Shown piece after piece: positions 7,557 to 17,338 of a stretch of 32,203 nt of DNA; position 1 is the stretch's first letter, and the number at the start of each line of letters is the position of its first letter. The notes beneath the pieces are model-generated. The model ran no database searches. It saw nothing but the letters and a program-made list of their open reading frames with translations, and was not told the DNA's origin. The DNA is taken from positions 1 to 32,203 of the forward strand of contig CANPVX010000009.1 of NCBI GenBank assembly GCA_947581815.1, in the 5' to 3' direction. The DNA comes from Candidatus Indicimonas acetifermentans. GTDB taxonomy: Bacteria; Gemmatimonadota; Gemmatimonadetes; Palauibacterales; KS3-K002. Both the position numbers and the translations under genes were made by a program.

Positions 7557-7851
7557 TCGAGTTGGCGGTTTGTAACGCGTTGCAGGGTGTGCGGTTACCA
7601 AATGGTGACATATGGCCTACGACGACGACGCCCCCGCTCTCAGGCTGCAGATTGCAAACGACCACGCGGAGTGCGACAGTCAGTGTGACCGGAACTAGGC
7701 CCTATCCTCGCACCTTTCAGAGCCGCCTCTGGCGGATGTGATGGCCGTTATCGACGCTGGCGCCCAACCGTGTGCAAGGCGGGCCGGTCGGTGCGTCTGT
7801 AGGGAGAGTGGCGAGTCTGCCGCTCCACACAGAGAGAATAGGAGGTTTGTT

Positions 7852-9087
7852 GTGAAAGCTTCGAACAAGTTGCAAGGGGTACTGCTGTCGCTGCTGCTGC
7901 CGGCTGGGTTCATGTCGCTGGCGGTGTTGGCGGATGGGAGAGCCGGGTCGGCTGCGGCGGGGCCCAGCCTCACGGTGTATCCGGACAATCTGGCGCTGGT
8001 GCGGCGCGAGTTGGACCGAGCGCTGGCGCCCGGATCGCATACGGTACGGATCGAAGGGCTACCCGCCAACCTGGACCGGTCCAGCTTGATCGTCTTGAAC
8101 CGTGGCGTGACGCTGATCGGGGCCCACGGTTTTCGCACGTATCAGGATGCGGCGTCGGGGCCCGGCGCGTCGGTCGACGTGGAGCTCGAGGTCGAGCGGC
8201 CCGTCGAGACTCTTCGGATCGCCTTCCTGACGAGTGGGTTGAGCTGGTCGGCGGACTATGCCATGGTCGTGGCGCGCAATGATGCGACGGCGCGGTTGGA
8301 TGGGTACGCCAACGTGATGAACAATTCCGGCACCGCTTACGAGGCCGCCGAGTTTCAGCTGCTGGCAGGGCAAATCCAGAGAGGAGCCAGCCCTCGCTAC
8401 CGGGCTGACGCCCTGATGTCTGCGGCTCGCGAACTGGATCAAGTGCAGGGCGCACTGGCGTTGCAGGGCGCCGCGTTCGGCGACTACCACCTGTACACGG
8501 TCTCGGCTCCGTTATCGTTGAGGACGGGCGAAGCCCGACGCATCAGGTTGGTGGGGGCGGCATCCGCCGAGACGGAGAAGCTCTACACGTTCGGCCACAG
8601 CATCAATTATCGCCAACAGTATCCGGAGCCAATGACGCAGCCGGTCGTCGTGAGCTATCGCGTGCTGCGACCGGAGGACAGCGAGCTGGGCGGCGTACCA
8701 TTACCGGCGGGGCAGGTGCGCGTCTACCAGGAGGACGATTCGGGCCGCCTGCAACTGCTCGGGATATCGCCGATCGCTAACACACCGAAGGGCAAAGACC
8801 TGTTGATCACTATAGGGTACGCGTTCGACATTGTCGGAACGCGAACGCAGGTGGACTACTCGCGTCCCGGTGGCAACGTCTACGAGTCGGCGTGGAAGGT
8901 GGAGTTGAGGAACGCGAGCGACGAAGACGCCACCGTTCAGGTGGTCGAGCGGCTGAGTGGGGACTGGACCATCGTCGAATCGAGCCACACGCCGGAGAAG
9001 CTCTCGGCGGGTGCGGTCCGCTTCCAGCTCGACGTTCCGGCGGGCGGAGTCGCGACGCTGGAGTACAAGGTGTCGGTTCGTCCCTAG
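7852..9087 (+). CDS. DUF4139 domain-containing secreted protein
   Basis: GTG start preceded by AGGAGG; signal sequence; LTVYPDNLALVRRELDRAL...G and C-terminal ELRNASDEDATVQVVERLSGDW consistent with DUF4139-type proteins. Confidence 0.7.
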   Translation: MKASNKLQGVLLSLLLPAGFMSLAVLADGRAGSAAAGPSLTVYPDNLALVRRELDRALAPGSHTVRIEGLPANLDRSSLIVLNRGVTLIGAHGFRTYQDAASGPGASVDVELEVERPVETLRIAFLTSGLSWSADYAMVVARNDATARLDGYANVMNNSGTAYEAAEFQLLAGQIQRGASPRYRADALMSAARELDQVQGALALQGAAFGDYHLYTVSAPLSLRTGEARRIRLVGAASAETEKLYTFGHSINYRQQYPEPMTQPVVVSYRVLRPEDSELGGVPLPAGQVRVYQEDDSGRLQLLGISPIANTPKGKDLLITIGYAFDIVGTRTQVDYSRPGGNVYESAWKVELRNASDEDATVQVVERLSGDWTIVESSHTPEKLSAGAVRFQLDVPAGGVATLEYKVSVRP

Positions 9088-9131
9088 CGCCTCGAGTGAC
9101 GCAGGCGGGGTTCTCGGTCTATCTTAATAGC

Positions 9132-10538
9132 ATGAACAGCACGGATACGACCGCCGGTACCTCGGTTCGGCCTCTCGAGGCCCGGCTGGACGCGCACCTT
9201 CAGTCCAGCGGTCTTCTGGCGACGGGCGACGCCGTGACGGTGGCCCTCTCGGGTGGAATCGACTCCGTCGTCCTCCTCCACCTGCTGGTGGGGCTACGTG
9301 AGGACTGGGGATGGACGCTCTCCGCCGCCCACTTCGACCACGGCATGCGCGAGGAGAGCCAGGCCGACGCCGTTTGGGTGAGTCGCTTGTGCTCGCAGCT
9401 GGACGTTCCACTTCATTCGGGCCGGGCGGCGAGCCGGCCCGCCGGCGAAACCGAGGCTCGGGAGGTGCGCTACGACTTCCTGCAACGCGCTCGGGCCGAG
9501 TTGGGAGGCGACTGGCTCGCGACCGCGCACCAGGCGGACGATCAGGCCGAGACCGTGCTGTTCCGGCTGCTGCGGGGGACGGGCGTGGCCGGCGCCGCCG
9601 GCATCCCCGCTCGGCGGGCGCCGCACGTGGTCAGGCCGTTGCTGCCGTTCTGGCGCGCCGAGCTGGAGGCCTACGCGCGAGAGCGGGGAATCGAGTATCT
9701 CCTCGACCCAACCAACCTCGATCTGTCGCTGGCCAGGAACCGCATCCGTCACTGGCTCATCCCGGAGCTCGAGGCGGGCGAGGCGCCCGACCTGCGCGGC
9801 CAGCTGAAACGACTGGCCGGGCTCTCGGCGCGAGCCGCGGCCGCCGCCGAGCGGTGTATGGAACGGGGGCTGGAGCGGCTCGTGCGCGAATCCACGGAAA
9901 GCCGTGTCGTAGTTGCACGTAGCGGATTGCTCGCCTATGATACGAGCGCGCGCGCACATCTGCTTCGCCACCTCGTGGCGCGGGTCGGTCCACGCCCCGG
10001 TCGCGCCGGAACGCTCACCGCGCTTGAGTTTATTACCACAGGCTCTAGCGGGCGTCGCATCGCTCTGGCTGGCGGGATCGAGATCCGCCGGGAGTTCGAC
10101 CGTTTGATCGTGGAACGGGCTCGGACCGCGGGCGGGGATTCCGATGCCGAGTGCGAGATAAAGCATGTCGGTGCTGGCAGAGGAGTTGCGACGATCGGCG
10201 GCGCAAGCTGGTCTGTCGGTTGGGCCGCCGAGGAGGGAGTCGAGGGGGTCGAGGGGGTCGCCGGCGAGGAGATCGCCAGCTTCGCGGTAGAAGACGTCCG
10301 GTTCCCGCTGAGCGTGCGGAGCTGGCGGCACGGTGACCGCATGGTGCTGCCGGCGGGCACCCGCAAGCTGAAGAAGGTGTTTGTAGACCGTAGGATCGGA
10401 CGTTCGGAGCGCAGTTTGGTGCCGCTGGTGGCCGATCGCGCGGGCGTCCTTTGGATCGTAGGTGTTGTGCGGGGCGCGAGGGCGGCTCCCCGGCGTCGTG
10501 GGGAAGCGTTGACGATCCGTATCAAACGGGAGTCATGA
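9132..10538 (+). CDS. tilS: tRNA(Ile)-lysidine synthase
   Basis: VALSGGIDSVVLLHLL PP-loop (SGGxDS), AAHFDHGMREES, ATAHQADDQAETVLFRLLRGTG; neighbouring hpt and ftsH. Confidence 0.95.
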   Translation: MNSTDTTAGTSVRPLEARLDAHLQSSGLLATGDAVTVALSGGIDSVVLLHLLVGLREDWGWTLSAAHFDHGMREESQADAVWVSRLCSQLDVPLHSGRAASRPAGETEAREVRYDFLQRARAELGGDWLATAHQADDQAETVLFRLLRGTGVAGAAGIPARRAPHVVRPLLPFWRAELEAYARERGIEYLLDPTNLDLSLARNRIRHWLIPELEAGEAPDLRGQLKRLAGLSARAAAAAERCMERGLERLVRESTESRVVVARSGLLAYDTSARAHLLRHLVARVGPRPGRAGTLTALEFITTGSSGRRIALAGGIEIRREFDRLIVERARTAGGDSDAECEIKHVGAGRGVATIGGASWSVGWAAEEGVEGVEGVAGEEIASFAVEDVRFPLSVRSWRHGDRMVLPAGTRKLKKVFVDRRIGRSERSLVPLVADRAGVLWIVGVVRGARAAPRRRGEALTIRIKRES

Positions 10539-11101
10539 GCTCGGTACTCACCCCGTACCCAGAAGTCGGACGCGTCGTTTTTTCCGTGGAACGGATCGCG
10601 GCGCGCGTGCGCGAGCTCGCCCAGGAGATCGAGGCTCACTATCCGCTCGAAGAGGAGCTGCTGGTCGTTGGGCTGTTGAAGGGTGCTTTTGTCTTCAGCA
10701 GCGACCTGGTGCGCGCGCTCGTGCGTCGATCGGTGGCCGTCGACTTCATCATCGCGGCCCACTACGGTGAAGGGACGGATAGCCGCCGCGAGGTGCGGTT
10801 GCTGCACGACGCCGATACGCCGATCGAGGGGCGACACGTCTTGCTGGTCGAAGACATAGTGGACAGCGGGAAAACGCTCAACCGCATAGCCGAGTCTCTT
10901 GAGCGGCGGTCGCCCGCGTCACTGGAGATTTGCGCTCTACTGCACAAACGGCTCGCGACGGACTTGCGGTTCGAGCCGCGCTGGGTGGGCTTCGATGCTC
11001 CATCCGATTGGCTTGTGGGGTATGGGCTTGACCTCGGAGAAAGGTATCGACACCTGCCGTTCATAGCAGTCGTCGATCCCGAGGAGATAAAAGGTCAGTA
11101 A
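10535..11101 (+). CDS. hpt: Hypoxanthine phosphoribosyltransferase
   Basis: LLLVEDIVDSGKTL PRPP-binding motif; ATGA overlap with tilS; conserved tilS-hpt-ftsH order. Confidence 0.95.
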   Translation: MSSVLTPYPEVGRVVFSVERIAARVRELAQEIEAHYPLEEELLVVGLLKGAFVFSSDLVRALVRRSVAVDFIIAAHYGEGTDSRREVRLLHDADTPIEGRHVLLVEDIVDSGKTLNRIAESLERRSPASLEICALLHKRLATDLRFEPRWVGFDAPSDWLVGYGLDLGERYRHLPFIAVVDPEEIKGQ

Positions 11102-11104
11102 GTC

Positions 11105-13147
11105 ATGTCAGAGTTGAATCAACCCGCTGGTCCCTCCCGTTGGGCGCGAATGTCGAAGAGTTTGGCGTTCTGGGCTCTCCTCATACTCGTTCCGTTGATC
11201 GTCATCCAGATGTTCAGCCCGAGGAAGAAAGTTCACGAACTTACGTACACAGAGTTCATCCGTCAGCTGGAATCGGACAACGTACTCAAGGTGACGGTGA
11301 TCGAAGGGCAACAGCTGCAGGGTGAGCTGAAGGGACCTATCGCAGCGCCCTCATCTGGGGAGACGATGCGCGAGTTTTGGACGCTGCTTCCGATCCGCGA
11401 CAGCGAAGAGCTTCTGGAGCGGCTCGAAGCACAAGGGATACAGATCGAAGCGCAGGAAGCGCGGCCCAACTGGTGGGGGCTGCTGGCCGGCATGCTCCCG
11501 TGGATTTTCCTTTTCGGCTTGATGTTCTTCTGGCTCCGCCAGATGCAGACCGGTGGAGCACGGGCCTTCTCGTTCGGCAAGTCGAAGGCGAAGATGTTGA
11601 CCGGCGACTCCCCGAAGGTGACGTTCGCGGACGTCGCTGGGGCCGATGAGGCGAAAGCCGAGCTCGAGGAGACCATCGATTTCCTGAAGGACCCCTCGAG
11701 GTTCACGCGCCTGGGCGGGCGGCTTCCAAGAGGAGTGCTGCTGGTGGGCCCGCCGGGGACCGGCAAGACGCTGCTGGCGCGCGCGGTGGCGGGGGAGGCG
11801 TCGCGGCCCTTCTTCAGCATGTCCGGTTCCGATTTCGTCGAGATGTTCGTGGGCGTCGGCGCGTCGAGAGTGCGAGATCTGTTCGAGCAGGGTAAGGCTC
11901 ATGCGCCGTGCATCATCTTCATCGACGAGCTCGACGCGGTCGGTCGGCATCGCGGCGCCGGACTAGGCGGTGGCCACGATGAACGGGAGCAGACGCTGAA
12001 CCAGCTACTGGTCGAGCTCGACGGGTTCGAGTCGAACGAAGGCGTGATCCTCATCGCGGCGACCAACCGGCCCGATGTTCTGGATCCGGCGCTGCTCCGG
12101 CCGGGGCGCTTCGACCGGCACGTGGTCGTCGACCTCCCGGACGTGAAGGGGCGGGAGGGAATCCTCGCCGTGCACACGCGGAAGATCCCGCTTCTAGATG
12201 ATGTCGACCTCGCGGTGTTGGGGCGGGCGACGCCCGGGATGAGCGGGGCCGATCTGGAGAACCTCGTCAACGAAGCGGCCCTCCTCGCCGCGCGCGAGGA
12301 CAAGGAGCGCGTCGCCATGGCGGATTTCGAGGAGGCAAAAGACAAAGTCCTCATGGGCGTCGAACGGCGTAGCATGGTCATCAGCGACGAGGAGCGAAAG
12401 CTCACGGCGTTCCACGAAGCCGGCCACGCGCTGGCCGCGCTCTTGACCCCGGAAGCCGATCCGCTTCACAAGGTCACGATCGTACCGCGCGGCCGGGCGC
12501 TGGGCCTAACTTTCGCGCTGCCGCTCGACGATCGTCACAGCTACTCCAAGGATTACTTGGAGGCTCAGTTGATCTACGCCTACGGAGGGCGAGTGGCCGA
12601 GGAGTTGATCTTCGGCGCGGAGAAGATCACGACCGGGGCGGGTAACGACATCGAGCGGGCGACCAAGCTGGCTCGCAGGATGGTCGCCGAGTGGGGCATG
12701 TCCGAGGCGGTCGGCCCGATGAATGTGGGGGATCATGATGGGAACGTCTTCCTAGGCCGGGAGATCGTCGAGCGGCGCGAGCTGAGCGAGCGGACCGCGC
12801 GGCTCGTCGACGATGAGGTCCGCGCGCTGCTGGACACCGCTTACAAAAGGGCCAAGGAAAGAATCTCCGCCAATATGGACAAGCTCCATGCTCTGGCGCA
12901 GGCGCTGCTCGAGCGCGAGACGCTGAATGCGGAGGAGATCAACAAGGTGTTCCGCGGTGAGGCGTTGCCGCCGCCTGAAGTCAAACGGAAGAAGGCAGAC
13001 GCTGATTCCAACGAGCAGGATGCCGCCTCTGAGTCGCAGCCGAGTGTCAGTTCGAGTGTGAGCTCGGAAGAGAGCGACGCTCGGCAGGCCGCAGCAGCGA
13101 TGAAGAGCTCGGCGGCGGAGAAGCCGGAACCGGAGGGCGCGCAGTGA
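11105..13147 (+). CDS. ftsH: ATP-dependent zinc metalloprotease FtsH
   Basis: [36 protein letters not shown] region [25 protein letters not shown] zinc site; N-terminal TM segments. Confidence 0.98.
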   Translation: MSELNQPAGPSRWARMSKSLAFWALLILVPLIVIQMFSPRKKVHELTYTEFIRQLESDNVLKVTVIEGQQLQGELKGPIAAPSSGETMREFWTLLPIRDSEELLERLEAQGIQIEAQEARPNWWGLLAGMLPWIFLFGLMFFWLRQMQTGGARAFSFGKSKAKMLTGDSPKVTFADVAGADEAKAELEETIDFLKDPSRFTRLGGRLPRGVLLVGPPGTGKTLLARAVAGEASRPFFSMSGSDFVEMFVGVGASRVRDLFEQGKAHAPCIIFIDELDAVGRHRGAGLGGGHDEREQTLNQLLVELDGFESNEGVILIAATNRPDVLDPALLRPGRFDRHVVVDLPDVKGREGILAVHTRKIPLLDDVDLAVLGRATPGMSGADLENLVNEAALLAAREDKERVAMADFEEAKDKVLMGVERRSMVISDEERKLTAFHEAGHALAALLTPEADPLHKVTIVPRGRALGLTFALPLDDRHSYSKDYLEAQLIYAYGGRVAEELIFGAEKITTGAGNDIERATKLARRMVAEWGMSEAVGPMNVGDHDGNVFLGREIVERRELSERTARLVDDEVRALLDTAYKRAKERISANMDKLHALAQALLERETLNAEEINKVFRGEALPPPEVKRKKADADSNEQDAASESQPSVSSSVSSEESDARQAAAAMKSSAAEKPEPEGAQ

Positions 13148-14043
13148 TCGTGGAGCGGATGGCGCGCAGCCCTCACGCCATCCGCGGCACTGCCTCTAGC
13201 TGGCGCACTGCGCGCCGAACGATCGATCTGAATGAACCGGTGGTGATGGGGGTCCTGAACATCACACCGGATTCTTTTTCTGATGGCGGTCGATTCCTCG
13301 AGCGGGACGCGGCGTTGCGACGCCTGGAGGAACTTCGGGAGCAGGGCGCCGACATCATCGATATCGGCGGCGAGTCGACGCGTCCAGGGGCGGTCCCGGT
13401 TTCGGCGGACGAGGAGCTGCGCCGGGTGATGCCGGCCGTGGAGGCTGGTGTTGAGCTCGGGGTTCCCATCTCGATCGATACGACCAAGTCGGCGGTTGCC
13501 CGGGCGGCGCTGGATGCCGGTGCCGAGATCGTCAATGACGTCTCCGGCCTGCGCTTGGACCATGGGGTTGCCGACCTGGCGGCGGAATGCGGCGCCGGGC
13601 TCGCGCTCATGCACATGCGGGGCGAGCCCCGCACGATGCAGGAGGACATCGACTACGACGATCTGTTCGGGGAGATCGAGGCCGAGCTGCGGGACTCCGT
13701 ACAGCGGGCGTTGGACGCTGGCTGCAGCCCGGAACAATTGGTGGTAGATCCCGGCATCGGGTTCGGCAAGACGGCGGAGCAGAATCTCGTGCTGATAGCG
13801 CGGCTCGAGCGGCTCGCGGCGCTCGGCTGCCCGGTGCTCATAGGGCCTTCCCGGAAGTCGTTCATCGGAAAGATCCTCGGACTCCCCGTACAGGAGCGTG
13901 TGGAGGCGACGATCGCGGCGTGTGTGATCGCGCTGCTGGGCGGAGCGCGCATCTTCCGCGTGCACGACGTGGCGGAAGTTCGGCGGGCTCTGGAGATGGC
14001 CAGCGTCATAGAGAAGCAGATGGATCGTGCAGAGCTTATTTGA
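13144..14043 (+). CDS. folP: Dihydropteroate synthase
   Basis: VMGVLNITPDSFSDGG and DIIDIGGESTRPGA signatures; GTG start overlapping the ftsH stop. Confidence 0.97.
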   Translation: MIVERMARSPHAIRGTASSWRTARRTIDLNEPVVMGVLNITPDSFSDGGRFLERDAALRRLEELREQGADIIDIGGESTRPGAVPVSADEELRRVMPAVEAGVELGVPISIDTTKSAVARAALDAGAEIVNDVSGLRLDHGVADLAAECGAGLALMHMRGEPRTMQEDIDYDDLFGEIEAELRDSVQRALDAGCSPEQLVVDPGIGFGKTAEQNLVLIARLERLAALGCPVLIGPSRKSFIGKILGLPVQERVEATIAACVIALLGGARIFRVHDVAEVRRALEMASVIEKQMDRAELI

Positions 14044-14881
14044 GCGAATCAGCTTTCTGAGGCCCGACGTCTGGGATATCGCCCAGATCGCAATCGTTGC
14101 CTACATATTCTACCGGCTGTTGCTGCTGTGGGCCGGCACGCGAGCAATCCAGATGCTGCTGGGGCTCATCGTGTTGTTCGGCATGTACGTCGTGGCCGAC
14201 GTCTTCCAGCTCGAGCTGATCGGTTATCTGCTGCAAGTCATCTTCACGTACGGCGCGTTCGCCGCGATCGTAGTCTTCCAGCCCGAGCTGCGCAGCGCCC
14301 TCGCGAAGCTGGGGCAGAGTCGCTTCTTCCGTTACCTGTCGAGGCTCCAGCAGACCGCAGAGACCGTGGAAGGACTAGCGGCGGCGGCCGAGCAGCTGTC
14401 GCGCGCCAAGGTCGGAGCGATCATCGCCGTCGAGCGGGAAGTGGGGCTGGAAGAGTACGCGGCCACCGGCACCAAGGTGAACGCCCCGTTCTCCCCGGAC
14501 CTGCTTTCTACGATCTTCACCCCTTACTCGCCCATGCACGACGGCGCCGTCATCCTGCGCGGTGAGACCATTGTGGCGGCGGGGTGCATCCTGCCCCTCA
14601 CCCAGTTCCCCGTCACCGACCGGCGTCTCGGCACGCGCCACCGGGCGGCCATCGGACTCTCCGAGGAGACCGACGCCATCGTGATCGTCATATCGGAGGA
14701 GACGGGCGCCGTGTCGATCGCTCAGCGGGGCCGCCTAGAACGTAACGTGGGGGCGGAGCGAGTTCGGGAGCTGTTTGGCGTGAAGGGGCCGGCCCGGCCC
14801 GCGCTCGCACAGCCGGGGCAGCCGGCCGCCAAGAGCGCTGGCGGGCTGAGTCTCGTTGACAGAAGCTCGCCGACGTCATAA
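14027..14881 (+). CDS. cdaA: Diadenylate cyclase (c-di-AMP synthase) CdaA
   Basis: N-terminal TM helices; DAC motifs MHDGAVILRG and LGTRHRAAIGLSEETDAIVIVISEETG. GTG start overlaps folP by 17 nt. Confidence 0.95.
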   Translation: MQSLFERISFLRPDVWDIAQIAIVAYIFYRLLLLWAGTRAIQMLLGLIVLFGMYVVADVFQLELIGYLLQVIFTYGAFAAIVVFQPELRSALAKLGQSRFFRYLSRLQQTAETVEGLAAAAEQLSRAKVGAIIAVEREVGLEEYAATGTKVNAPFSPDLLSTIFTPYSPMHDGAVILRGETIVAAGCILPLTQFPVTDRRLGTRHRAAIGLSEETDAIVIVISEETGAVSIAQRGRLERNVGAERVRELFGVKGPARPALAQPGQPAAKSAGGLSLVDRSSPTS

Positions 14882-14945
14882 TCTTCTGGTAGCACAAAAC
14901 ACATAAAACCCGAAGATGCTTCACTAAGAGCAAGCGAGGGTCGCC

Positions 14946-15587
14946 TTGCCTCAAGAAGCTCAATACGCGCTGCTCGAGCTGTTCAGAGACGGCGGGATCA
15001 TGATGTATTTCCTGGTGCTGGCGTCGCTGCTGGCGCTAGGCGTGATTATTGCGAAGGGTTACATGCTGTTCGTCGCGCACCGCGACAGCCAGGAGCTGCT
15101 GGGCCAGCTCGACACGCTGCGCGAGACGGGCGCCGGCATCGACCGGGCGATCGAGGTGGCGGACGGGACGCAGGGCCCGGTTGCGGCGATACTCTCCACC
15201 GGTCTGAGGCGGATGCGCGAGAAGCAGAGCGGGCGAGACATAGAGAGAGCTGTGTCCACGATCGGTGCGATCGAGCTGGGGTTCCTGGAACAGGGCCTGG
15301 TGGTGTTGGCGACCGTGGCCAACGTGGCCCCGATGATGGGATTTCTAGGCACGGTTGCGGGGATGATCTCCGCGTTCGGCGCGGTGGCTGAAGCGGGCCA
15401 GATCGAGGCCTCGTTGGTGGCGGCGGGCATCAAGGTCGCGTTGATCACGACGGCCGCTGGCTTGACGATCGCGATACCGGTCAACATCGCCTACAACTTC
15501 TTCGTCACCCGGATCGACATGCTGATCATGGACATGGAGCGGGGAGCCCAGGCGATGCTCGACTTGGGTGCCCGAGTCGAACGCTAA
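14946..15587 (+). CDS. exbB: MotA/TolQ/ExbB proton channel family protein
   Basis: NVAPMMGFLGTVAGMISAF and IKVALITTAAGLTIAIPVNIAYNFF signatures; followed by two exbD genes and tonB. TTG start. Confidence 0.92.
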   Translation: MPQEAQYALLELFRDGGIMMYFLVLASLLALGVIIAKGYMLFVAHRDSQELLGQLDTLRETGAGIDRAIEVADGTQGPVAAILSTGLRRMREKQSGRDIERAVSTIGAIELGFLEQGLVVLATVANVAPMMGFLGTVAGMISAFGAVAEAGQIEASLVAAGIKVALITTAAGLTIAIPVNIAYNFFVTRIDMLIMDMERGAQAMLDLGARVER

Positions 15588-15632
15588 CCTGGTATTCAGG
15601 GCCTACGCGGGGAGTCAGCCAGGGGTCGTATC

Positions 15633-16058
15633 ATGGCGCTGTTAAACAAGAAGAGTAAAGTCAGCGACGAGATTCCCACTTCGTCCATGGCCGACATCGC
15701 GTTCCTTCTCCTCATCTTCTTCCTGGTGACCACGGTGTTCGAGGACGAGAAGGGCTTGCCGATCGTTCTTCCCGAGCGCGAGGCCGAACAGGTGGAGGTC
15801 TCTCAGAAGAACATCATCCATTTCCTGATTCAGGAAGACGGCTCGGTGAGGGTCAGGCGTGGCGAGAGCACGGCTGAGCAGATAGTTGCGGCCGGTGAGA
15901 TCGAAGCGATCATGCGCCAAGAGATTGGCCAGAACCCCGAGATCATCGCGGCCGTGAAGACGGCACCGGATGCTCCGTACCGGTTCATGGTCAGCGTATT
16001 GGATGAGCTGCAGCAGGCGGCGTCGCAGCGAATATCGTTGCAGCTCTGGGAGAGGTAA
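15633..16058 (+). CDS. exbD: ExbD/TolR biopolymer transporter (first copy)
   Basis: EIPTSSMADIAFLLLIFFLVTT ExbD/TolR TM signature. Confidence 0.93.
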   Translation: MALLNKKSKVSDEIPTSSMADIAFLLLIFFLVTTVFEDEKGLPIVLPEREAEQVEVSQKNIIHFLIQEDGSVRVRRGESTAEQIVAAGEIEAIMRQEIGQNPEIIAAVKTAPDAPYRFMVSVLDELQQAASQRISLQLWER

Positions 16059-16063
16059 GACCG

Positions 16064-16516
16064 ATGTCGATTCGAGGTGGCAGCGATTTCAAGAGGAAGT
16101 CGAAGACGGAGAGCGAGATCCCGACGGCGTCGATGGCGGACATCGCTTTCCTGCTACTCATCTTCTTCATGGTGTCAACGACGTTCCGGAAGGAGCAGGA
16201 TCGCGACGTCATCTTCCCGCGGGCGGAGGCGACGCAGAGGAGCGACGAGAAACGCAAGAACATCCTGCATATATATGTGGAGAGGCAGGGGGCCGTATTC
16301 ATCAATGATGCCAGGGTCCCCATCCCGCTGGTGTCGGACATCGTGCTGCCGCTGTACAGGGATAGCGACCGTCGTCTGGTGATCGCATTGCGCGGCGATC
16401 GCGATGTTCCCTATAAGTACGTGAATCAGGTGACGGAGGAGTTGCGCCAGGCGAACGCCGTGCGCGTCTTCTTCGCCACTGATCTCGAGAGCCGTATGAC
16501 GCGGGAGAGGAGGTAG
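16064..16516 (+). CDS. exbD: ExbD/TolR biopolymer transporter (second copy)
   Basis: EIPTASMADIAFLLLIFFMVSTTF ExbD/TolR TM signature. Confidence 0.93.
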   Translation: MSIRGGSDFKRKSKTESEIPTASMADIAFLLLIFFMVSTTFRKEQDRDVIFPRAEATQRSDEKRKNILHIYVERQGAVFINDARVPIPLVSDIVLPLYRDSDRRLVIALRGDRDVPYKYVNQVTEELRQANAVRVFFATDLESRMTRERR

Positions 16517-16523
16517 GACCTCG

Positions 16524-17216
16524 ATGGTAGCTCAGGCAGGTGGGACTGCAATGGCGCAGGGTAGCCTAACAAGAGAGACCGCCAACGACCGCTTCAAGAA
16601 AACGTTCAACTCCTGGTTCTGGGGAGGCATCTCCGTCGCGACGGTGATGCACTTCATGCTCTTCGCGTTCTTTCCAGAGCTGACAGCCGCCGACGTCAGA
16701 TACGGGTTCAGGGAGTTCGAGTCGGTTGAGTTGCCGCCCGAGGTCGATATCCCGCCGCCGCCGGAGCAGATATCGCGTCCTGCCGTGCCCGTCGTCGCGG
16801 CGACGGAGCTGGAGGAGGATATCACGATCGCTCCGACGACCTTCGAGGAGAACCCGGTAGACAAGCTGCCGCCGCCTCCGAGCGACGCCAGCAAGCTGGG
16901 CGACAAGCCCGTATTCACGCCGTTCACGGTGCGGCCGGAGATCAAGAACCGTCGCGAGGCCGTACGCATCGTCGAGCGCGCGTATCCGAAGCTGCTGCGC
17001 GATGCTGGGATCGGCGGGAACGTGAACGTCTGGGTCTTCATCGACGTCAACGGCAAGGTCAAGAACGCGCAGGTGCAGAAGAGCTCGGGCAACGCAAGCC
17101 TCGACAATGCCGCGCTGACGGCGGCTCAGAAGTTCCAGTTCACTCCGGCGCTCAACAGAGACAAGAGGGTCTCGGTTTGGGTGGCGATCCCGATCTCGTT
17201 CAGCGTGAGGCGCTGA
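16524..17216 (+). CDS. tonB: TonB family energy transducer
   Basis: Single N-terminal TM, Pro-rich periplasmic region, C-terminal TonB domain (RIVERAYPKLLRDAGIGGNVNVWVFIDVNGKVKNAQVQKSSG). Confidence 0.93.
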   Translation: MVAQAGGTAMAQGSLTRETANDRFKKTFNSWFWGGISVATVMHFMLFAFFPELTAADVRYGFREFESVELPPEVDIPPPPEQISRPAVPVVAATELEEDITIAPTTFEENPVDKLPPPPSDASKLGDKPVFTPFTVRPEIKNRREAVRIVERAYPKLLRDAGIGGNVNVWVFIDVNGKVKNAQVQKSSGNASLDNAALTAAQKFQFTPALNRDKRVSVWVAIPISFSVRR

Positions 17217-17245
17217 GATCGGCCCCGGACGGGGCCGCGAGAGAT

Positions 17246-17281
17246 GGCCCGGAGCCGCGTCAGACGGCTCCGGGCCTTTTT
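17246..17281 (+). terminator. Rho-independent terminator after tonB
   Basis: GGCCCGGAGCCG - CGTCAGA - CGGCTCCGGGCC perfect 12-bp stem followed by TTTTT. Confidence 0.93.
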
Positions 17282-17299
17282 GTTGGGCGCCGGATCCGC

Positions 17300-17328
17300 T
17301 TGCTAGTCTACCCCGGGGCGGGTAAATT
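17300..17328 (+). promoter_or_regulatory. Candidate sigma-70-type promoter upstream of yggS
   Basis: TTGCTA (17300-17305), 17-nt spacer, TAAATT (17323-17328), immediately after the terminator. Confidence 0.45.
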
Positions 17329-17338
17329 TGCTTGATTT

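Noticed and set aside
9946-9958. GCGCGCGCGC alternating run (Z-DNA type) in tilS
   Set aside because: Short and expected in GC-rich coding sequence (SARAH codons).
9294-10331. 345-aa antisense ORF within tilS
   Set aside because: Shadow ORF of tilS at high GC; no domain or start signal recognised.
12841-13965. 374-aa antisense ORF across ftsH/folP
   Set aside because: Antisense to two confidently identified genes; no recognisable domain.
14882-14945. Possible c-di-AMP riboswitch or structured leader between cdaA and exbB
   Set aside because: Only a weak ATCTTC/GAAGAT pairing is visible; too short for a ydaO-type riboswitch.
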